From HGM12587 sp045128635 (lineage in GTDB: Bacteria; Bacillota; Clostridia; Lachnospirales; Lachnospiraceae): a stretch of 12,552 nucleotides of DNA. Where the stretch lies: positions 1-12,552 of the forward strand of contig JBGVRS010000012.1 in assembly GCA_045128635.1 (NCBI GenBank), written 5' to 3'. Positions 1 through 5,791 of this stretch are shown in pieces. The notes under the pieces are model-generated. The model saw nothing but the letters and a program-made list of their open reading frames with translations, had not been told where the DNA came from and made no database searches. Every line of letters starts with the position of its first letter. Positions within the stretch are counted from its first letter, which is position 1. The translations under genes and the position numbers were made by a program.

Positions 1-55
1 TTGTCATTTAACTTTTCAAGTTTCAAATTATCACATCCATTCTAATTAGAGTTAC

Positions 56-61
56 ATTATA
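56..61 (-). promoter_or_regulatory. Possible minus-strand -10 element at the left edge
   Basis: Read on the minus strand, 61-56 is a perfect TATAAT. The best -35-like sequence is TTTACA (89-84), but its spacing of about 22 bases is too long. About 30 bases further on is a possible TTG start at 26-24, preceded by GGATGTG, that stays open to the window edge. It could be the promoter of a leftward gene lying mostly outside the window. The -35 is poor, so this is a weak call. Confidence 0.25.
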
Positions 62-143
62 GTATAAACAAAAAACAAAAGGATGTAAAGTTGTATAATC
101 TGTAAAAGCTGTGAATTTTAGAAAAACTTAATAATTCTTCCTG

Positions 144-172
144 TTGCGAAAACTGGTATTTTTTTCTATAAT
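144..172 (+). promoter_or_regulatory. Sigma-A promoter for the structured RNA region
   Basis: A -35 TTGCGA (144-149) and a perfect -10 TATAAT (167-172) are separated by exactly 17 bases, close to the ideal housekeeping promoter. Transcription would begin around 179-180, the first base of the 10-bp helix formed by 180-189 and 290-299. No open reading frame follows for more than 350 bases, so the immediate product looks like RNA, not protein. The alternative is a distal promoter giving the GH18 gene at 544 a long leader. Confidence 0.6.
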
Positions 173-178
173 AAGAAC

Positions 179-421
179 AGAAAGAGCAGACATTTTTCAT
201 CTTTGTGTAAGCTGCTCCTATCTTGCAATTCCCGCCGTTCGGCGAATATTTTCCGAATTGTTAGTAATATAAAAGAATATTTCATGTAACTGCTCTTTCA
301 AAGTGTTTTGCCGATCATATATCACATTGTTTATGCATTGCGGTAAAACAGGCGGGGCGGACAGAATATGTTTTGCAGATAGAACCCCTCTATGTATAAG
401 CAGAAGTTGTTCCGCCCCTTT
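179..421 (+). ncRNA. Candidate structured non-coding RNA (three-hairpin) of unknown family
   Basis: Three consecutive long helices can be drawn. P1 pairs GAAAGAGCAG (180-189) with CTGCTCTTTC (290-299), 10 perfect pairs. P2 pairs TGTTTTGCCG (304-313) with CGGTAAAACA (341-350), 10 pairs with one G-U. P3 pairs GGGGCGGA (354-361) with TCCGCCCC (411-418), 8 perfect pairs. Inside P1, CAATTC (226-231) pairs with GAATTG (255-260) and encloses CGCC-GTTC-GGCG (233-244). Inside P3, TTTTGC (371-376) pairs with GCAGAA (400-405) around ATAGA-ACCCC-TCTAT (379-393). P1 starts at the predicted transcription start of the 144-172 promoter. P3 is followed by only three T's, so it is a weak terminator. The mRNA promoter for the next gene lies downstream, which favours an independent transcript. 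I do not recognise the family: its length and rod-like parts invite comparison with 6S RNA, but no signature was identified. Confidence 0.5.
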
Positions 422-457
422 AAAATCTTAAAAATTGCTTAAAGTCGAAAAAAGTCG

Positions 458-485
458 GTGACGAAACCACAAAATGTGGTATAAT
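458..485 (+). promoter_or_regulatory. Sigma-A extended -10 promoter of the GH18 gene
   Basis: A perfect -10 TATAAT (480-485) carries an extended TG motif (477-478). A -35-like GTGACG (458-463) lies 16 bases upstream. Transcription would start near 491-493, giving a leader of about 50 bases before the ATG at 544. The spacer and the start region are occupied by two inverted repeats (466-480 and 481-495), so the promoter is probably regulated. TGACGAA (459-465) overlaps the -35 and matches the Spo0A-box core TGNCGAA. Confidence 0.65.
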
Positions 486-495
486 GAAACATTAT
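466..495. promoter_or_regulatory. Two abutting 15-base inverted repeats (operator-like)
   Basis: ACCACA-AAA-TGTGGT (466-480) fills the promoter spacer and reaches the first base of the -10. ATAATG-AAA-CATTAT (481-495) covers the rest of the -10 and the predicted transcription start. Both are perfect 6-bp inverted repeats with an AAA centre, and they touch end to end. This placement is what one expects of an operator whose bound repressor would block RNA polymerase. The bound protein cannot be named from the sequence. Confidence 0.45.
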
Positions 496-497
496 AA

Positions 498-514
498 GGG
501 GCAATATTTGCCTC
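498..514 (+). promoter_or_regulatory. Small hairpin in the 5' leader of the GH18 mRNA
   Basis: GGGGCAA (498-504) pairs with TTGCCTC (508-514) around a 3-base loop, with one G-U pair. It begins a few bases after the predicted transcription start and ends 18 bases before the GGAGGAGA ribosome binding site (533-540). It might stabilise the 5' end of the message. It is not followed by a U-tract, so it is not a terminator. Confidence 0.3.
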
Positions 515-543
515 ATGAATAGAAATAGGCATGGAGGAGACTC

Positions 544-2277
544 ATGGCAGCAAAGAAAAGACGACGCAGAAGAAGAAAAAGCCGGATTAATGTGGTTGCG
601 GTAGGAATTTTGGCGATATTTTTAATACTGTTCATTGTTGCGGCAGTATTTTTAATAAAAAGATATTCCCCATCTAAGGAAAAAATGGATTTAAATTTAT
701 ATTTCCAGATGGAAGAAGAGGATGATCTTGCAATCATTATTCAGAATACACTGATTGAAGATTTGGGAATTGTGTTAAATGGCAGACCATATGTCAGCAC
801 AGAAGTTGTAAAAGAGTATTTGAATGACAGATTCTATTGGGACAGCGCAGAAAATCTCTATATCTATACAACACCGACAGAAATGATTACAGCCCATGTG
901 GGTGAAAGCCAGTATCTGGTAGATAAGCAGGCAACACCGACAGATTATCAGATTGTAAAAGTGGAAGAAGGAATTGCATACGTTGCTTTAGAATATGTGC
1001 AGAAACATACAGCAATAGATTATGAATATATGACAGAGCCAAATCGTGTACAGATTACCTGTGAATACGGTGATTTTCCGGCAGTAGAAGCAAAACGAAA
1101 TGGTGAAGTTCGATACCGTGCTGGTATTAAGAGTCCGATTCTTACAGAAGTGAAAAAGGGCGATATGATGTTCGTACTGGATGAAGGGGAAACACCGATT
1201 GAAAAATGGACAAGAGTCCGCACTGCAGATGGTTATATTGGATATATTCAGGATAAGAAGTTACGCGATGAGTCAACGGTTACATTGACGAATGATTTTG
1301 TGGAACCGGAATACAGTAATTTAACGAAAGATTACACCATTAACCTGACATGGCATCAGGTAACCAACAGAGATGCAAACAGTCAGGTATATGAAAAGAT
1401 TAAAGATGCCAAAGGTCTGACAACAATTTCTCCGACCTGGTTCTTTATCAAAGATAACGAAGGAAATATTCAGTCTATTGCATCACAGGATTACGTGGAC
1501 TACTGTCACCAGAATAATATTGAAGTATGGGGACTTGTGGAAAACATCACTTATGCAGGCGAAATAGATATTACTTCTATATTAAATAAAACATCTTCCC
1601 GTCAAAATCTGGTGTCCCAGTTGATCGCACAGGCAATTCAGTATGATCTGGATGGTATCAATGTGGATATCGAAGCACTTCCGGGTGCAGCAGGCGATGG
1701 ATTTATCGAATTTGTTCGTGAACTTTCCATTATGTGCCGCAGAAATAATATTATTCTTTCTGTTGATAATTACGTGCCGATGGCATATAACCAGAATTAC
1801 AATCGTAAAGAACAGGGAATTGTTGCCGACTATGTGATTATTATGGGTTACGATGAGCACTTTGCAGGCAGTGAAGAAGCTGGTTCTGTTGCATCTATCG
1901 GATATGTAAGAAATGGTATTGAAAAGACATTGGAAGAAGTACCTGCAGAAAAAGTAATTAATGCGGTGCCATTCTATACAAGACTTTGGCAAACCAATAA
2001 AGACGGAGAACTGAGCAGTCAGGCACTTGGCATGGGTGGTGCTGCGAAAACAGTTTCCAATAATGGAGCAACTCCGGAATGGTCAGATGAAGCCGGACAG
2101 TATTATGCAGAATTTGAAAACTCTGACGGATTCTATCAGATTTGGATGGAAGAAGAAGCATCCATTGAAGAAAAAGCCAAACTGTTGAAAGAATATGGCC
2201 TTGCAGGTATTGCTTCATGGCGCCTTGGCTACGAAAAAGATGAAATCTGGGATGTTATTTTAAAATATGTAAATTAA
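544..2277 (+). CDS. Membrane-anchored SH3 / glycoside hydrolase family 18 cell-wall protein
   Basis: The 577-residue protein probably binds and cleaves a GlcNAc-containing wall polymer such as peptidoglycan or spore cortex. It opens with a basic cytoplasmic stretch (KKRRRRRRKSR, residues 4-14) and one membrane segment (about 16-38). A region at about 60-175 resembles copper-amine-oxidase-N/stalk domains, and an SH3-like domain spans about 185-240 (ending GYIGYIQDKKL). The GH18 barrel covers about 265-577. The GH18 signature DGINVDIE (370-377) is intact, with E377 the expected proton donor. MGYDEH (434-439) and the closing GIASWRLGYE (555-564) are also typical. The start is fixed by GGAGGAGA (533-540) four bases before the ATG. 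The gene stands alone behind its own promoter and faces cwlD. Family relatives include YaaH/SleL- and YdhD-like spore or wall hydrolases; which one applies is open. Confidence 0.85.
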   Translation: MAAKKRRRRRRKSRINVVAVGILAIFLILFIVAAVFLIKRYSPSKEKMDLNLYFQMEEEDDLAIIIQNTLIEDLGIVLNGRPYVSTEVVKEYLNDRFYWDSAENLYIYTTPTEMITAHVGESQYLVDKQATPTDYQIVKVEEGIAYVALEYVQKHTAIDYEYMTEPNRVQITCEYGDFPAVEAKRNGEVRYRAGIKSPILTEVKKGDMMFVLDEGETPIEKWTRVRTADGYIGYIQDKKLRDESTVTLTNDFVEPEYSNLTKDYTINLTWHQVTNRDANSQVYEKIKDAKGLTTISPTWFFIKDNEGNIQSIASQDYVDYCHQNNIEVWGLVENITYAGEIDITSILNKTSSRQNLVSQLIAQAIQYDLDGINVDIEALPGAAGDGFIEFVRELSIMCRRNNIILSVDNYVPMAYNQNYNRKEQGIVADYVIIMGYDEHFAGSEEAGSVASIGYVRNGIEKTLEEVPAEKVINAVPFYTRLWQTNKDGELSSQALGMGGAAKTVSNNGATPEWSDEAGQYYAEFENSDGFYQIWMEEEASIEEKAKLLKEYGLAGIASWRLGYEKDEIWDVILKYVN

Positions 2278-2981
2278 ATTGCAGAATCATTTAAATATTG
2301 TAAGATTCCTAAGTGGATGGCCCATGCCAGCTTTTGCTGGTATGTGTCGTCCACTAATTTTTTGCTTTCAGCCCAGTTGGATAGAAATCCGCATTCTACA
2401 ATGACAATCGGTGAAGACACATTTTTTAGAAGATAGTAACTGTCATTTGATTTTTCAACGCGGTGGTTGCCAGGGTCTGCCCGGGCGATAAGAGAATCCT
2501 GAATGAGTGCTGCCAAAAGCTTTCCTTCTTCAGATTTTGTATAATAAAAGACCTGAGCACCATCGATAGATTCTTTTGGATAACTGTTTTGGTGAATGCT
2601 GATAATACAGTCAGGTTTTGCCTGGTCCATAAGCGTTGCACGGTTTTTCATATCCTGCCGTTTTTTGTTGTTGGAGGATTCTTCATAAAGCCCGGTATCA
2701 TCAGTTCTTGTCATGATTACATTGATATCTGCTGCAATAAGAAGCTGCTCCAGCTTTTTTGCAATGATTAAATTAACATCTTTTTCCAATGTACCGTCAA
2801 CACCGACTTTGCCGCTGTCAAAGCCGCCATGACCGGCATCAATGACTACCGTAAATTGGGAAGCATCCATAAGCGCATGCTGAAAAAATACAGACTGAGT
2901 GTGTTCGGTAATAAAAGCGATAGAGCAGACAAGCAGAAAAATAGAGGCAATGAGAATAAAGGATTCCTTCAACTGATTCAT
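2274..2981 (-). CDS. cwlD: Germination-specific N-acetylmuramoyl-L-alanine amidase CwlD
   Basis: CwlD removes the peptide side chain from muramic acid during sporulation, the first step in making the muramic-delta-lactam of spore cortex that germination lytic enzymes recognise. The 235-residue length is close to that of Bacillus CwlD. An N-terminal signal or anchor segment (about 7-25) would place it outside the membrane. The Amidase_3 zinc and catalytic residues are all visible: H51 in DAGHGG, E66 in LEKD, H130 in SIHQN and E196 in VECGFLSN. The stretch DDTGLYEESSNNKKRQDMKNR-like around 94-114 is typical of the CwlD subgroup. The ribosome binding site GAGGTG (complement of 2989-2994) is 7 bases from the ATG. 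A sigma-E-like promoter lies just upstream. The stop codon overlaps that of the convergent GH18 gene. The CwlD identification is firm; a general vegetative amidase is less likely. Confidence 0.88.
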   Translation of the reverse strand: MNQLKESFILIASIFLLVCSIAFITEHTQSVFFQHALMDASQFTVVIDAGHGGFDSGKVGVDGTLEKDVNLIIAKKLEQLLIAADINVIMTRTDDTGLYEESSNNKKRQDMKNRATLMDQAKPDCIISIHQNSYPKESIDGAQVFYYTKSEEGKLLAALIQDSLIARADPGNHRVEKSNDSYYLLKNVSSPIVIVECGFLSNWAESKKLVDDTYQQKLAWAIHLGILQYLNDSAI

Positions 2982-3013
2982 TGACTGACACCTCGATGGG
3001 AAAAGTCAATGTA

Positions 3014-3042
3014 ATTATATGAAAATATTTGAAAAAATATGA
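3014..3042 (-). promoter_or_regulatory. Sigma-E-type sporulation promoter of cwlD
   Basis: On the minus strand, TCATATT (3042-3036) fits the Bacillus sigma-E -35 consensus KMATATT fully. CATATAAT (3021-3014) fits the -10 consensus CATACAnT at all but one fixed position, with 14 bases between, the preferred spacing. Transcription would start near 3006, giving a leader of about 25 bases. B. subtilis cwlD is known to be transcribed in sporulation, with sigma-E involved. The AT-rich setting means a chance match is possible, but position and gene agree. Confidence 0.6.
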
Positions 3043-3056
3043 AAAGGTGCTATACT
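3029..3056 (+). promoter_or_regulatory. Sigma-A promoter of the sua5-rpiB-upp operon
   Basis: TTGAAA (3029-3034) and TATACT (3051-3056) are 16 bases apart, and TGC before the -10 (3048-3050) gives an extended -10. Transcription would start near 3063, about 27 bases before the ATG at 3090. The promoter overlaps the oppositely directed cwlD promoter at 3029-3042. Confidence 0.6.
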
Positions 3057-3089
3057 ATGAAAGATAATGAAGAGTAGAATAGGTGAATA

Positions 3090-4136
3090 ATGCAGACAAT
3101 TATTAGAAAAGTAGATGCAAACTGCATCGATGAAATGATTATGGAAGAAGCGGGCGCACTTTTGAAGGAAGGTGCACTGGTTGCATTTCCAACAGAAACC
3201 GTATACGGTTTGGGTGCAAATGCGCTGGATTCTGAAGCAGCAGCTAAAATCTATGCGGCAAAAGGAAGACCATCGGATAATCCGTTGATTGTGCATATCG
3301 CAGATATGGACGCATTGCCTTTGATAACGGCCGAGATTCCGGAAGCAGCAAAGAAACTGGCAGCTAAATTCTGGCCGGGACCATTGACGATGGTTATGAA
3401 AAAGAGTGAAGTGGTGCCTTATGGAACCACCGGAGGTTTGGATACTGTAGCAGTACGTATGCCGGCGCATCCAATTGCTCTTGAAATGATTCGCCATGGC
3501 GGAGGATATATTGCAGCGCCAAGTGCCAATACATCAGGTCGGCCAAGTCCTACACTGGCAAGCCATGTGGCAGATGATATGGATGGAATTGTTCCATTGA
3601 TTTTGGATGGCGGTGCGGTAGGGATTGGAATCGAATCTACAATTGTAGATTTAACTGACGAAATACCGACGATTTTAAGACCGGGATTTATTACAAAAGA
3701 AATGCTTCAAGAGGTTGTGGGAGAAGTTCAGATTGATAAAGGTCTGGATGCGGATTCCAAAACACCACCAAAAGCCCCGGGAATGAAATATCGACATTAT
3801 GCACCAAAGGCAGAGCTGATGATTGTGGAAGGTTCTTCGGAAGCAGTTGTGGCAAAAATCAATGCATTGGTGAGAAAAAATGAAGAAAAAGGAATCTGTA
3901 CAGGAATCATTGGTACAGAGGAAACCGTATCAAGATACCCGGCAGGCATTGTAAAATGCATGGGTACAAGAAATGATGAGCTTAGCATTAGTAGTCATCT
4001 TTACGGAATTTTAAGAGAGTTTGATGAGAGTGATGCGAAGGTGATTTATTCAGAAAGTTTTGAAGAAGGCGCTATGGGAAGCGCAATTATGAATCGCTTA
4101 TTAAAAGCGGCAGGACACAAAATTATACATGTATAG
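3090..4136 (+). CDS. L-threonylcarbamoyladenylate synthase (Sua5/YwlC type)
   Basis: The enzyme makes threonylcarbamoyl-AMP from threonine, bicarbonate and ATP. The TsaBDE complex then uses it to form t6A37 in ANN-decoding tRNAs. The 348 residues match the two-domain Sua5 form, not the short YrdC/TsaC form. The YrdC domain (about 5-205) shows PTETVYGLG (34-42), KGRPSDNPL (58-66), GPLTMV (97-102), the SANTSG signature (145-150) and STIVDL (183-188). A linker with PGMKYRHYAP (230-239) leads to the C-terminal Sua5 domain (about 240-348). The ribosome binding site AGGTGA (3081-3086) is close to the ATG. It is the first gene of an operon with rpiB, upp and a dCMP deaminase. In many Firmicutes the same enzyme is encoded near these genes, so the context agrees. 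Confidence 0.9.
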   Translation: MQTIIRKVDANCIDEMIMEEAGALLKEGALVAFPTETVYGLGANALDSEAAAKIYAAKGRPSDNPLIVHIADMDALPLITAEIPEAAKKLAAKFWPGPLTMVMKKSEVVPYGTTGGLDTVAVRMPAHPIALEMIRHGGGYIAAPSANTSGRPSPTLASHVADDMDGIVPLILDGGAVGIGIESTIVDLTDEIPTILRPGFITKEMLQEVVGEVQIDKGLDADSKTPPKAPGMKYRHYAPKAELMIVEGSSEAVVAKINALVRKNEEKGICTGIIGTEETVSRYPAGIVKCMGTRNDELSISSHLYGILREFDESDAKVIYSESFEEGAMGSAIMNRLLKAAGHKIIHV

Positions 4137-4152
4137 AGAAAAGGAGAAAAAT

Positions 4153-4587
4153 ATGATCGCTTTAGGTTGTGACCACGGTGGATTTGAATTAATGCAGGAG
4201 GTAAAAGCGCATCTTACAAAAAGAGGCTTTGAATACAAGGATTTTGGATGCTACGGTACAGAAGCAGTCGATTATCCGGAATTTGGACGTGCTGCTGCAG
4301 AAGCAGTTGCATCAGGAGAATGTGAATACGGTATTGTAATCTGTGGTACCGGAATTGGAATTTCCATTACAGCAAATAAAGTTCCTGGAATCCGCTGCGC
4401 ACTTTGTACAGACTGTTTTATGGCTCAGGCTACAAAGGAACACAATGATGCAAACATGCTTGCCTTTGGAGCAAGAGTTCTTGGTGCAGGTACAGCATTA
4501 AAAATCGTTGATACATTCTTAGATACACCATTCTCAAATGACGAACGTCATAAGAGAAGAATTGCAAAAATCGAAAAAGGGGAATAA
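4153..4587 (+). CDS. rpiB: Ribose-5-phosphate isomerase B
   Basis: RpiB interconverts ribose 5-phosphate and ribulose 5-phosphate in the non-oxidative pentose phosphate pathway and so feeds PRPP synthesis. The 144-residue protein has the family's GCDHGG start (residues 5-10), the phosphate-binding and catalytic CGTGIGIS loop (64-71, with C64 the likely base) and the conserved EHNDANML (96-103, with H97). An upstream in-frame ATG at 4129 overlaps the preceding gene. I prefer 4153 because AAGGAG (4141-4146) sits 6 bases before it and the protein then begins directly with the family's first beta strand. The gene lies 16 bases after the Sua5 gene and 2 bases before upp, so co-transcription is nearly certain. 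The LacA/LacB galactose-6-phosphate isomerases are relatives, but no lac genes are nearby. Confidence 0.92.
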   Translation: MIALGCDHGGFELMQEVKAHLTKRGFEYKDFGCYGTEAVDYPEFGRAAAEAVASGECEYGIVICGTGIGISITANKVPGIRCALCTDCFMAQATKEHNDANMLAFGARVLGAGTALKIVDTFLDTPFSNDERHKRRIAKIEKGE

Positions 4588-4589
4588 AT

Positions 4590-5219
4590 ATGGCGAAGGT
4601 AGTTTATATGGATCATCCATTGATCCAGCACAAGATTGGTATTTTAAGAAGAAAAGAAACAGGAACAAAAGAGTTTCGTACGCTGGTCAGTGAAATTGCC
4701 ATGTTAATGTGCTATGAAGCTACCAGAGACTTAGAACTTTCTGATGTGGAAATTGAAACACCGATCTGCAAGACAACAGTGAAAGAACTGGGTGGCAAAA
4801 AAATGGCAATCATTCCAATTCTCAGAGCGGGTCTTGGGATGGTAGAAGGAATGCTTACCATGGTTCCGGCTGCCAAAGTAGGCCACATCGGACTTTATAG
4901 AAATGAAGAAACATTAGAACCTGTAGAATATTACTGCAAGCTTCCGGCAGACTGTCACGAAAGAGATACTTTTGTGGTTGATCCAATGCTGGCAACAGGC
5001 GGTTCTGCAGTGGCAGCAATTCAGATGTTAAAGGACAAAGGCGTTAAAAACATTCGTTTTATGTGTACGATTGCAGCACCAGAGGGGGTAAAGGTGCTGA
5101 CAGAGGCACATCCGGATGTGGATGTTTATGTGGGCGCTTTAGATAGTCACTTAAATGAAAATGGTTATATTGTTCCGGGACTTGGTGACGCGGGCGATAG
5201 AATTTTCGGAACAAAGTAA
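4590..5219 (+). CDS. upp: Uracil phosphoribosyltransferase
   Basis: Upp converts uracil and PRPP to UMP in cytoplasmic pyrimidine salvage. The 209-residue length is the usual one for the bacterial enzyme. The PRPP-binding loop DPMLATGGSA (131-140) is intact, as are ILRAGLGM (77-84) and the C-terminal uracil-binding region with GLGDAGDR (197-204). Only two bases separate it from the rpiB stop, and its ribosome binding site (AAAAAGGGG, about 4574-4582) lies within rpiB, which suggests translational coupling. Its neighbours make biochemical sense: RpiB supplies ribose phosphate for PRPP, and the next gene works on another pyrimidine nucleotide. Confidence 0.95.
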   Translation: MAKVVYMDHPLIQHKIGILRRKETGTKEFRTLVSEIAMLMCYEATRDLELSDVEIETPICKTTVKELGGKKMAIIPILRAGLGMVEGMLTMVPAAKVGHIGLYRNEETLEPVEYYCKLPADCHERDTFVVDPMLATGGSAVAAIQMLKDKGVKNIRFMCTIAAPEGVKVLTEAHPDVDVYVGALDSHLNENGYIVPGLGDAGDRIFGTK

Positions 5220-5230
5220 GGAGAAGAACA

Positions 5231-5713
5231 ATGGGGGAAAAAAGAACAGATTACATTTCATGGGATGAATATTTTATGGCAGTTGCGAAGCTTGCCGGTA
5301 TGAGATCGAAAGATCCAAATACACAGGTAGGAGCATGTATTGTCAGCCAGAAAAACAAAATTTTATCCATGGGTTATAATGGATTCCCAATCGGATGCTC
5401 AGATGATGAGTTTCCATGGGCACGTGTAGGGGATACAGCAGATACAAAATATGCTTATGTAACACATGCTGAATTAAACGCAATCTTAAATTACAGAGGA
5501 AATTTAGAGGGATCAAAGTTATACGTTTCTCTTTTCCCTTGTAATGAATGTGCGAAAGCAATTATTCAGGCGGGAATTAAAACAGTCGTATATGGTGATA
5601 ACAAATATGACGGAACACCATCAGTAGTGGCTTCTAAGAGAATGTTTAAAGCAGCAGGAGTAGAATGTGTTGCGTACAATTATTCAGGGAAAGAACTGAA
5701 ACTGGATGTATAG
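5231..5713 (+). CDS. Deoxycytidylate (dCMP) deaminase, ComEB family
   Basis: The enzyme deaminates dCMP to dUMP, the substrate of thymidylate synthase. The 160 residues contain the zinc-dependent cytidine/deoxycytidylate deaminase motifs: HAELNAIL (79-86, with H79 a zinc ligand and E81 the proton shuttle) and PCNECAK (103-109, with C104 and C107 zinc ligands). The early MRSKDPNTQVGACIV (24-38) and GYNGFPIGCSDDEFPW (48-63) are typical of dCMP deaminases, unlike tRNA adenosine deaminases. The ribosome binding site AAGGAG (5217-5222) overlaps the upp stop codon. In B. subtilis the homologue is comEB, named from its position in the competence operon. Here there are no competence genes nearby, so a nucleotide-salvage role is the safe reading. 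Confidence 0.92.
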   Translation: MGEKRTDYISWDEYFMAVAKLAGMRSKDPNTQVGACIVSQKNKILSMGYNGFPIGCSDDEFPWARVGDTADTKYAYVTHAELNAILNYRGNLEGSKLYVSLFPCNECAKAIIQAGIKTVVYGDNKYDGTPSVVASKRMFKAAGVECVAYNYSGKELKLDV

Positions 5714-5720
5714 AATAAGA

Positions 5721-5747
5721 GAGGCAGCACTGTAGCGGTGTTGCCTC
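5721..5747 (+). terminator. Hairpin after the upp operon, weak intrinsic terminator
   Basis: GAGGCAGCAC (5721-5730) pairs with GTGTTGCCTC (5738-5747), giving a 10-bp stem with one G-U and a 7-base loop, 8 bases after the dCMP deaminase stop. The tail (ATATTATGTTTGTTT) is T-rich but interrupted, so termination may be partial and some transcripts may continue into the next gene. I see no convincing promoter between this hairpin and 5792. Confidence 0.6.
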
Positions 5748-5791
5748 ATATTATGTTTGTTTGATAGAACAGATAGATGTAGGTGAGTAGT

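Noticed and set aside
179..421. T-box leader, tmRNA, SRP RNA or RNase P RNA in the gene-free region
   Set aside because: I found no T-box AGGGTGG-type antiterminator motif, no SRP GGAA-tetraloop core, no RNase P GAGGAAAGTCC core and no tmRNA tRNA-like ends.
354..421. Hairpin 354-418 as a strong intrinsic terminator
   Set aside because: The loop region is long and only three T's follow the stem before a run of A's, so efficient termination is doubtful. It is kept as part of the RNA candidate.
1582..1992. Long minus-strand open frame inside the GH18 gene
   Set aside because: It lies antisense to the conserved catalytic core, its translation looks like low-quality Cys/His-rich shadow sequence, and it has no ribosome binding site worth noting.
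2463..2771. Plus-strand frame inside cwlD
   Set aside because: It overlaps the conserved amidase residues on the opposite strand and is a shadow of that gene.
3015..3497. Minus-strand frame across the sua5 5' end and promoter region
   Set aside because: It is antisense to the conserved YrdC domain and crosses both promoters. The translation has no recognisable domain.
4129..4152. Upstream ATG for rpiB at 4129
   Set aside because: It overlaps the end of the Sua5 gene, lacks a proper ribosome binding site, and adds eight residues not expected in the family. AAGGAG at 4141-4146 serves the ATG at 4153.
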